A stretch of 64,000 nt of DNA from NCBI GenBank assembly GCA_023159155.1, contig JAJNNX010000073.1, positions 1 to 64,000 on the forward strand, given 5' to 3'. Within the stretch, counting starts at the first letter, position 1. Every line of letters begins with the position of its first letter. Under the pieces are notes generated by a model. It searched no databases. It saw only the letters and a program-made list of their open reading frames with translations, and was not told the origin of the DNA. A program made the translations under genes and the position numbers. Of the stretch, positions 55,899-64,000 are shown piece after piece. Source of the DNA: Ustulina deusta (taxonomy: Eukaryota > Ascomycota > Sordariomycetes > Xylariales > Xylariaceae).

Positions 55899-57501
55899 GC
55901 AACAGTTTAGAGAGTACTTCGCAGACAGCAATGCTTCTCTAAAGAAGACATCACAATGGGCTCTAGTCCGTGTCCCGGACAGAATGGGTAGGTAGCTCCA
56001 TAAGGGAAATGGGTACCAGGAGGGTGCAAGGCCTCTCAGAGAGCAAATGTGGATCAATGTATGACTGAGCATTGGTAATGTCATTGGCAAAGGATATGAT
56101 GGCAGATATGTTCACGCTGGAGACACTAAAAAAGTGATGAAGTTTTGAGATCAATAAAACGGTCACGGCGAAATGCACTGCCACTCTCATCTTTAGAATT
56201 CGTTCGACTATCTTAGTCTCTCTAAACCTAATCCATGTAACGCTATCATGTGGCTACTTTAGATGTTTTCTTTAATAACCACACCGGAGACACGTGGTAT
56301 TATGCACTGTTGTGGCTTATTGGATCGAAGCGGGTTGGCATGGGTACACTCATAATAATAGGAAGTATGAGAGTGCGTCGTCGATAAACTGCGTGGGTGC
56401 AATTTTATGTTGACAACCAATAAGAAAGATGTCAACTATTACCTTCGCAATTTTGGAGAATTTGTTGGAGGAATTGCAGCCCTGCGGGATGATTGGCTGA
56501 GCCGTAAAATAGAGGGGTAGGTAGCATGGTTCGTCGTGGCACACATCATACATATACCAGTAAGTATTAGATCCTTACCTTTGCAGTTTTTGGAAACCTA
56601 CAGGTAGAAACTACTTAGTCTCCCATTAACCGCAATTTAGCCCTCTTTTGCCCCGGCAGTGATGTTACTAGTACTGCAATTGATAGCTAAAGCTTCTTCG
56701 TTCCAATTGCACTAGACCCAAGCCTTCCTCTCTCTGGAATGCCAAGGTCAAAATCAGAGAAGCTCGTCGATATGAACAAGAAGAGCACAGATAAGGACTG
56801 CTCCGGCCTTCTATCGTAGCCGACGTAAGTAGACTACTCCGTGGGGGAATAGATCCATTTAGGCATGGCAATGGCTTCTGCAGCCTCAAAGTTCCTTGCG
56901 GAAAGTTGGTGAGCCATACCGAGGCTCTTGGGGATGGTCGCCGATTGGGTGACTAACCTACGCAGATAGTAGTTATTTACATACCGGTGGTACAGTAGCC
57001 GGGCTAATCCTGCATTAACAGATAGGGTCTGACATCACTTGTGCTGTGGATATCAGAGCTCCTTGCTTGACCGCCGACACTCAATGCGCCGCGCTACGAT
57101 GTGATTCACTGCAGGTGGGATGCAGGTGGGATAAGACCCCGCCTCTCTCCCATTATACAGTGGATGGTATCGTCTTCTCAGTCAGTCTGTGACTGGTCGA
57201 CCCATTAGGGGTGCGAATTAGAATAGTAGTAGTATGGTAGAAGGTGAGATGGGAATGAAATCGGGTAATATCAAGGTAGTCCAGGTGATGCAGACCCGTG
57301 CTTCTACTAAATACTGCTACAGTAGGAGTCCATGCCAAGAGAAGAGGCTGGGTACTCCTACCAAGTGAGGTTACCCCTCTTTGTGAATACCACCCACCAG
57401 ATGTTGTTTTCAAGTCCACGCACGCAGCTAGGCCCCTCTAATCCTCGCTCAAAACGCACTGCTAGACCAGATACATTAAATACTTACAAGCTTCTGGCAA
57501 T
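55899..57501. other. Intergenic region between the membrane protein and HET genes
   Basis: About 1.6 kb without a supported gene. Frames of 60-163 codons exist on the minus strand, but none shows a family motif or a plausible splice pattern. The one with a hydrophobic start (75 codons, 55,963-56,190, minus) resembles a signal peptide yet lacks further support. An 11-12-bp direct repeat (TGCAGGTGGGA twice) lies at 57,111-57,132. The right part should hold the HET gene promoter; no clear TATA box is seen. Confidence 0.45.
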
Positions 57502-59414
57502 ATGCGGCTCCTAAAAACTAGACAGTACGAGCTAATTGAAACGAATGACATCCCTGATCCTTTCCCTCAGTACGCCATCCTTTCTCACACGTGGATATCA
57601 CCTAAGGACGAAATCACCTATCAGGACTTCAAGCATCGAAAAGGGGATATAGAAAATGACATATTCAAGCAGAAAGGCTGGGCGAAGCTGAAGAGGTATT
57701 GCGACCGTGCGGTAAAGGACGGTTGGGACTGGGCTTGGATGGATACCTGTTGCATCGACAAGACCAATCCAGCTGACACGCAAGAAGCGATCAATGCAAT
57801 GTTTCGATGGTATCAGAATGCCGGCATCTGTTACGCATATCTTGAAGATGTGGATGTGAACAAAGTCCTCGACCGCCCAGGCCTCGCCAATGGGAATTTG
57901 CTCATGGATCTAGACCTCGACACTATCGCCGGCAAGGACAATGTTGCTGATCCAACTAGCTTTCCGCACATGGCTCTCAGAGCCTTCATGATTAAAGCTA
58001 AATGGTTTACCCGAGGTTGGACCTTACAAGAGCTATTAGCTCCTCCTTACCTAGTCTTCGTGGATCACGCGTGGCGCCGTATTGGCACCCGAGAGAGCTG
58101 GGCCGACGAAATCGAGAGAGCCAGTAAGATAGAGGCACGGCATTTGGCAAGCTTTAACCCGACAGACTTTACTTTGTGTTCTATCGCTATGAGATTATCC
58201 TGGGCCTCCCGCCGCGAAACAACAGTTGAAGAAGATGAGACATATTCATTGCTCGGTCTATTCGGGATTAGCCTGCCCCTGATTTACGGAGAAGGTAGGT
58301 TGCGGGCGTTCAACAGACTTCAACGCGAATTGATCACCGTTTATAATGACGACTCAATATTCGCCTGGAAAGCTCTTCCATCATCAAGTAAACACTTCCC
58401 CGGAGCGCACCAGAAAGGTAATATCTTCCTCACAGATAATAAACCACCCGAAGACGGGCGAATTGACTTTTCCTCACAGGCTACCACTCTGGACGGGGAA
58501 TCCTCGCACCGTCGATTCGGGAGTTTTGGGATGCGTTCTCAGTCAAATCGTTTGGCTTTTACGGAAATAGCTTCTCAATGACAAATCGAGGTTTAGAAAT
58601 CAATGCCAAGCGCTGGAGATGTAAGGACGACCCTGCGAAATGCCTTATTCGCTTGAACTGCGGCGTCGAATGTTCAAGGCATATTGGGATACCACTTAGC
58701 CACGTCGACGATTCCTACGAGAGGATACAGGTTGAAGAACTCTATGATATGAAATTAGTTGACTAGGATGGCTGGGAAGAAGAACGGGGAAGCAACCCCA
58801 CCTTCATCCGAGCGAGCAGCAATTTGAACCGTGCCCCCTCGTCAATATTTGCTTTAGAGTATCCCGAGGAGATCAGTATCGGTGAGAAATACATCGTTGA
58901 TTACAGCGGTATGGTGGGGAGTATGCAGCGTTTAGATGAGAGCTTTGGGGGTTGTCATCTGAAGAAGGATGAACTCGTCCTTGAACCCAACCAACTTATA
59001 TTCATTAACATTGAAATTCGATGTGACGGAAACAAGTCAGAATTGGACATCATCATCAACCTTACCGACAACGGCTTTCCTTCCGCTGGAGTTTACACAA
59101 GAGACAATGGACCGTGGGAACGGTTGGATGATCCATTAACACAGGCTTTGGGGAAGTACGAGGCGTTTGCAGAATACCTACATCACAAGGTTCCTCCGGT
59201 GTATCCTGTGGTTGCGCTCGGGGAGACAGAGAACGTCATCGGTATCTGCCTTCTCCCCAGGCCCCCGTTAAAACGATCGTCCAAGCTGCCACCGGGGAAA
59301 GGGAAATCCGTTACACTGAGGGAGTATGTCGTTAAAGTCACAGTTGGAAAAGATGATGATCTTGATCAAGACGCTTCAGAACACCATATTAGAAAAAGGA
59401 AACGGGACTCATGA
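57502..59414 (+). CDS. HET-domain protein (heterokaryon incompatibility type), one intron, one in-frame stop; possible pseudogene
   Basis: HET proteins trigger incompatibility or cell-death responses when unlike fungal cells fuse. Exon 1 is 57502-58417 and exon 2 is 58480-59414. The intron (58418-58479, 62 nt) starts GTAATA and ends CACAG and is the only choice that joins the frames. The HET domain fills residues 1-290, with YAILSHTW (24-31), WMDTCCIDK (79-87), EAINAMFRWY (95-104), FTRGWTLQELLAP (169-181), RLSWASRRETT (231-241) and IYGEGRLRAFNRLQ (261-274). Past the intron the protein continues GILAPS and SMTNRGLEI, the usual C-terminal continuation. A TAG at 58764-58766 interrupts this frame after about 400 codons; the same frame then runs on to a TGA at 59412-59414, giving about 616 codons in all, a normal length. 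The ATG has A at -3. The HET domain itself precedes the stop, so a truncated product could still carry it. Confidence 0.85.
58418..58479 (+). other. Intron of the HET-domain gene
   Basis: 62-nt intron with donor GTAATA and acceptor CTCACAG; a branch-like TTGAC lies about 15 nt before the acceptor. Splicing restores the frame from exon 1 to the conserved TNRGLEI block. Without it the HET frame ends at 58,581 with a tail unlike HET proteins. Confidence 0.8.
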
Positions 59415-61811
59415 CACGTCATATGGCATGTCATGTCAAGTTACATTTTGAAGAATATTTCATTTGACTTTCGACAGGGACTCTCGATCAAGACTGCTAA
59501 CACCGAACTTACCTGCCTCAAAACGCGTCTCGTAACGTAAATTTTCTGGATGAAAATTAACAGGTAGAGCAAACGACAAAAGTTTTCAATATATAACGTA
59601 ATCCACGAGTAAACGGGCCATATAGAATATGTTCAAAAAAACAAGAGTGAGGTTGTTTCTAACTCTGCAAATTCTTCGTAAAACATCTCAGTCCTTTCTC
59701 GAGTACTTCTAGTTTTATTATTATGCACTATTGCATAGGTATGTATGCCTACCAACGTGAGACCAGCTATAGTCGCACCAGCTGCGCTCGATCTCAGTCC
59801 TTCTAGCCGGAGGTTTTCCGCATTTCGAAGTAATGAAGTAAAAACGCTAACCTTGGCTTTATCAAGGTCAAATATCGTAGAGAAAATAAAGGTAGACGCA
59901 CTTGATAGGTTACATTTCTCTTAAATCGGTTGGTTGCAGTTGTCTTCTCAAACACCCCTGTCTAACCACTTACCTAGGCCGGTACCCCCACTCTCAGCCA
60001 GCCAGTCAACCCGCACTAGAGCAACATTGGGGGGACCCCGGGCGAGCTGCTGCTATATTAACTCGCGAAAACAATTAGCGCTCGCTAGATGCCTACCGGG
60101 TACCGCCTTGGCTTTCTGCCAAACGTCTGCTAGGTATTAGTGCACCACTTCATTTCCCATACAAAATGGGTTAGTTTTGGACACATTGTGGACACCTAGA
60201 GAAAAAAAAAAAGTCGGGCCTTTCTACAGGATGTGGCTGCAACTAGAACTGTCCGCTATCGGGTTGTTTTGGTGCCGAGCGTGTAAGTACCGCTAGGTAC
60301 TCCGCAGTTCATCTAAATACACGAGCTAGTTTGGGTCAGTTGTAGAGCAGTTAGCAGTATCTGTTGCGTAATTGCCATGATAGGTTTAGGGCGATGTTTC
60401 GGGAGCAGAATGGATGTGCGACCAGGTACTCCTCTACCAACAGATGGTCCGCCCTCACCCTACAGATCATCTCGATGATGGCGGCATCTGCTTTGCTGAT
60501 CTCTTATTCCCCTTGCTGATGATTGGTTACCAGTTGAACGGTTACCAATTGAATGGCTACCACTTGAATGGTAACCAGTAAGAGCTCAGAACTGAAAAGT
60601 GTCATCCCACTATCACCAACACCACCGTCATCGTGAGAGACTCGGGATCACCCGTTGGTCTATATCAGTGGCGTTTCTCCTATATTACCCAACAATTTCT
60701 CGAGGCATGGCTCGGGAGAATTCTAGAATCTCGTACTACCCCGTTACATAGGTTACTTAGACATTGCGAAATGACTATTAAAACTAGTGTAGTGTAGAAG
60801 CACACCTGCCTGAGTTACATCGTCTTGCATCCATCGCGCCAGCATTCTACACTATGAACATGATAAGCATCCTCCTGGACCCGGTGACAAATGCTCGTCT
60901 ATTATCTATCTAGCAACCGTGGAAGTGCTACTACCATTCCAGTGCCCACACGCATATCTTTCGTTGTGCCGTACATCATGGACCTGCAGAGATCGCATGG
61001 CTTCGCTAGGCAATGGTGATCTTTTTAGCGACGCTGGCCAACAGCGACTATTGCAAAGCCAATTTTTCCTCCGAGCCGGGATCGCCCTTCCGTTATGCAG
61101 GTGGTTTTTCTTCGGGGAATAGTGCACACTATACTACATCGCATCTCGCCTAGGACATTCATGGTCCCTACACGACACTAGCCGGCGACCCATAACGGCG
61201 GTGGCGATCTCCACATGTAGATTCCAAATATCGTGAGTGGCAGCATTAGTGTAGTGGACGAGATTCACAAGATGCAGGGCCGCATGCTATGGCAAGCGGT
61301 TGATAAGTCATCACGGATCGCCCGAAGTAGGTAACGCATCTTGGTTTGCCACAGTGTAAGTGGTATCAGGAGATATCTGTACGGCACCGGTTGTTTCATT
61401 GGCTACCAGGGTATTGCCGCTGGTACGGACAGCCCCTATTCGACGACTCTTACTAAGTAAGACCAGGATAACTTGCTAGAGCGCGAGTTCCAGTTACACG
61501 CGTAGATGGAGATGCTTGCTCTTCAGCAAAACTGTTGCGGGGATAGCCATGTTTGTGACCTAGTCTTACTGAGGTGTTGTTGACTTTTAACACCAGTACT
61601 CCGCCAAGTCGTGTTGAATCAAATGAAGATAAGAGCTTAATGCGGTTTCCTTGTAATTAGGCGCAGCACATGGTTCAACACAACAAGAATCATGATGCAC
61701 AGAGATAATCTGTAGCCTAGAGATGATAATATTGGTAGCTTTCAATTATTCCCCTAACTACTCCAGGAAACATCAACCAACCCTAGGGGACCTGAGGTCA
61801 CATTGTTGAAG
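59415..61811. other. 2.4-kb region without a supported gene
   Basis: Normal base composition but no convincing coding frame on either strand; the frames present are 67-73 codons without motifs. An imperfect 22-bp palindrome (TGACACGTCATATGGCATGTCA, 18 of 22 positions symmetric) starts in the HET stop region and may help end that transcript. A 15-bp tandem repeat lies at 60,525-60,580. The right end should contain the 3' untranslated part of the hydrolase gene. Confidence 0.45.
60525..60580. repeat. 15-bp tandem repeat with GGTTACC cores
   Basis: Three full units and a partial fourth at 60,525, 60,540, 60,555 and 60,570. Each starts GGTTACC, GGTTACC, GGCTACC and GGTAACC and is followed by an (A/C)(G/A/C)TTGAA(C/T)-like spacer. 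GGTTACC reads GGTAACC on the other strand, so the cores are near-palindromic. In one frame the array would encode a GYQLN pentapeptide repeat, but no longer frame contains it. Confidence 0.7.
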
Positions 61812-62647
61812 TTAAGACTGTGTTTTTGAACGTGCATATCTCACGGCATCCTGAATAACATCAGCGGTAGCCTCAGGCATGCTCAAGAACGGCGAGTGGC
61901 TAGATGGAAGACTAGCTGTGAAAAACCCCTCTGGGAATAGGGATGCCATGGCCTTCTGTGCTTCGAGAGGGATAGAATGGTCGTCGAGGCAGAAGATGTA
62001 GCCGGCTGCAATGCCGTTGTTCCACGGCTCGTGCTCGGATATATCCGATACAACTCGGAAGGACATCGCCTTTATTCCCGCAGCAGCCTTGGCTGCAAGA
62101 CCAGCTTCGACATCATGGTAGAACAAATCTGTAGCTCCTGTTGGGATGAACAGCCCGTCCTGGAATGCCTTGTTAGAGTGCCGCAGATAGTAATGCAGAT
62201 TTGCGCAAGTTGGCTTACTTCAGTAATGTCCCACCAGGGAAGATTATTGCCTCCTAGATGTTGCAAAAGATTAAACCCGGCGGGTACGATCATCGTTGCC
62301 AGGTTCGCAATCATGAGAACACCGCCTTGTAACCCGGCGGCAGCACGCTCCTTGGCCCCAAGCCCTGTTACCGCGTTAGCGGCAACATGGCCACCGTAGG
62401 AATGCGGTACTATGATTATCTCCTTCCCCGCATTGACGAGTGTCGTCAGCGCCGAATGGACGTGCTTCGCATCTTCAGCAAGCCCGATACTAGCATCTTT
62501 TGAAACAATCGTTGGCAGTTCCGCGGCTATCGTCTCGAAGCCACGATCCTCGAGGACGGTGCGTAGGTTGTCGAAAACCCATACGTCATGCCACGCTCCA
62601 GGAATGAAGAAGATGGTGGGTGCAGTCTTTTCAGTCGGGACAGCCAT
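61812..62647 (-). CDS. Alpha/beta-hydrolase family protein (258 aa, one intron)
   Basis: A serine hydrolase of the alpha/beta fold, probably acting on a small ester or similar substrate; the true substrate is unknown. Exon 1 is 62219-62647 and exon 2 is 61812-62159 (both minus). The 59-nt intron has donor GTAAGC, a CTAAC branch site and acceptor CCAG, and falls between WWDITE and DGLF. Seen in the product: FFIPGAWHD with the oxyanion-hole region (13-21), the nucleophile elbow PHSYGG with Ser83, the acid in CLDDHSIP (Asp203, 200-207) and the histidine in SSHSPF (His231). The order and spacing of the triad and the length fit the many small fungal and bacterial hydrolases of this type. No signal peptide is seen, so it is probably cytosolic. 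The ATG has A at -3. It is transcribed away from the rhodopsin-domain gene. Confidence 0.88.
62160..62218 (-). other. Intron of the alpha/beta-hydrolase gene
   Basis: 59-nt phase-0 intron. On the minus strand it starts GTAAGCCAAC, has CTCTAAC as branch site and ends GCATTCCAG. Reading through instead leads to a premature stop and loses the acid and histidine of the triad. Confidence 0.85.
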
Positions 62648-63284
62648 ATTAATAATTATGCGCAGTGTGTGGCGAAGAGGATGAAGTGCAGGACAGACAA
62701 CGTGGAGAAAACGTGGAATACTGGGATGATATGCACCGAGGATTGAGCCATTTTTCTGTTGGTTCCATGCTCACCATAAAGCATCTGCCCATCATGCAGC
62801 CCATTGCTTATGCAGCCAACATCGTTTGATCACCAGAGATGCCACCGCTCGCGCCACATTTAAGGGGCTGCTTTTGTCCTAACATGCAGCAGCCCTCCCA
62901 GTCGATGTCCCAGGAAGGAAGGAAATGCTTGTCGGCTCGAATGAAAACGGCGGAAAAAACTTTTGAGATACGGCTTTACTGGGAGGATCAGCCGAGCTAT
63001 AATAGTTTCATTTTCATCACCAACGATCACATTTAGTTCAGTTTAGCGCGCCCCTATTCCCGCGGCGGCATAGCTTGGTCGAACGAGGTCAGTCTGGTCC
63101 CTGTCGGCGGCGACGACCAAGACATTGCTGGATCATGCCGCGTTTTATATTCATTAATTGAAAGTCTCTTTCACTCGCTGACGGAAAACCCAACTTGCAG
63201 ATCTCATTCTTTTCCACATCTATTGGTGCGTTTGTGGAGGGTTTGCCTGTTTGAAAACCTGAAAGACTTCCAACTGTGCCAGAA
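62648..63284. promoter_or_regulatory. Divergent intergenic region between hydrolase and rhodopsin-domain genes
   Basis: 637 bp between two start codons that point away from each other; it must hold both promoters. I see no canonical TATA box for either gene. A 65-codon frame at 62839-63036 has no recognisable feature and is not called. Confidence 0.5.
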
Positions 63285-64000
63285 ATGGCCTTCCCACCTC
63301 CGCCAGCTGGCCTAGATCTCGGGGAAAGTCAGGCCCCCCAAATCTACGCAGGCCTTCTGATTCCATGGATTTTCGCGGTAGTCAATGTGTGCCTTCGGTT
63401 CACTGCTCGTCGACTTACTAGGGGCGGCTTTATCAGGGTAGAAGACTGGCTGGTCCTCGTCGCCTTGGTTCGATACCTCTAAACCCAACCACGTCCTTTG
63501 CCATGGTGCTAATAAGTTCTTAGATTCCAGCAACTATTCAAGTATTTACGGTTCTAGGATATTGTAAGCTCTTCACGACACTACGTGGTATAATCGTTAA
63601 CAAGCAACAGCGGTTCCCCATGGCGTTGGTCGACACGTCTGGGCAGCACCTGCAGATTCCATCAAAGTTTGGTCGCTTGGACTTTTTATTGCGGAGATAA
63701 CGTATACAATTACAATAGTACTGGTTAAGTATTCAACGCTGGTCTTCTACTGGCACGTTTTCGGTAGGAAGAAGTCCATTCGCCTACCGATATGGATTTT
63801 ATCCGGGGTGACCTCATTATGGGGAATAGCTGTTGTATGTGAACCCTCCCTTTCATAGCTTCCAGCTGACAATTCATAGATTCTCGTTTCTTGTTTCCAA
63901 TGCTTTCCTACCCGCGCTATTTGGGAACGCTTCGACCCAGTTCATCCTATCAAAGAATATACCTGTCCAATCGACGTCAGCGGCTTCGTGATTGGGAATG
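63285..64000 (+). CDS. Rhodopsin-domain (PTH11-like) integral membrane protein, 5' part, cut by window end
   Basis: The family comprises fungal multi-pass membrane proteins, some of which are proposed receptors; no ligand is known here. Inferred exons: 63285-63467, 63524-63563, 63611-63834 and 63880 onward past the window end. The introns are 56, 47 and 45 nt. Introns 2 and 3 have good donors (GTAAGC, GTATGT) and branch sites (GTTAAC, GCTGAC); intron 1 has a weaker donor (GTTCGA) but a good branch (GCTAAT) and TTAG acceptor, so its exact borders are less sure. The product starts MAFPPPPAGLDLGESQ, has a first membrane helix (IYAGLLIPWIFAVVNVCLRF), then RVEDWLVLVAL, VGRHVW, a further helix with VKYSTLVFYW, RLPIWILSGVTSLWGIAV, and FQCFPTRAIWERFDP with the family's Cys and Trp. 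All joins keep frame. The ATG (63285) has G at -3. Confidence 0.85.

Noticed and set aside
55599..56090. 163-codon minus-strand frame
   Set aside because: Most of it lies antisense to the end of the 469-codon gene, and no domain or motif is visible.
58731..58766. A 36-nt intron removing the TAG in the HET gene
   Set aside because: It would be shorter than any usual fungal intron, has a weak donor (GTTGAA) and no branch site.
61977..62399. 140-codon plus-strand frame
   Set aside because: It is antisense to the alpha/beta-hydrolase, whose triad and intron are clear.

Overview
The window looks like a piece of a filamentous ascomycete (Pezizomycotina) genome with two sharply different compartments. 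From 1 to about 53,950 it is an extremely AT-rich, stop-riddled block with almost no CpA/TpG left and TpA everywhere, the signature of repeat-induced point mutation (RIP). From about 53,950 to the end it has ordinary base composition and carries fungal genes with short GT-AG introns, including a HET-domain gene and a rhodopsin-domain membrane protein gene, both typical of Pezizomycotina. Genus cannot be told from the sequence alone.

The AT-rich block is not featureless. By matching terminal repeats and target-site duplications (TSDs) I resolve eight dead LTR elements. Family C occurs four times (1351-6576, 19574-25263, 37947-43538, 48222-53205), each with its own 5-bp TSD; the two left copies are oriented opposite to the two right copies. 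Element E (7071-14429) is a Ty1/copia retrotransposon whose reverse transcriptase and RNase H can still be read through the RIP damage. The stretch 17984-45393 is a nested stack: a small 1.05-kb element A (270-bp GC-rich LTRs, internal minisatellite) received a 7.3-kb Ty1/copia element B (150-bp LTRs, on the minus strand), and B in turn received C copy 2, LTR element D (29353-37112) and C copy 3. The 3' end of a second D copy lies at the left edge of the window. No functional gene is seen in this block; the reported short ORFs there are chance openings.

The gene-bearing part starts with an intact 469-codon gene for a fungal membrane protein of unknown function (54489-55898). Then come a HET-domain (heterokaryon incompatibility) gene with one intron and one in-frame TAG (57502-59414), a 2.4-kb stretch without a supported gene, an alpha/beta-hydrolase gene on the minus strand with one intron (61812-62647), and, divergently transcribed from it, the 5' part of a rhodopsin-domain integral membrane protein gene with at least three introns that runs off the right end (63285-64000). 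The genes do not form an obvious pathway. The HET gene nearest the repeat block may itself carry a RIP-type CAG-to-TAG change.

All assignments are from reading the sequence by eye; family names rest on motif recognition, and element boundaries rest on TG...CA termini plus matching TSDs.
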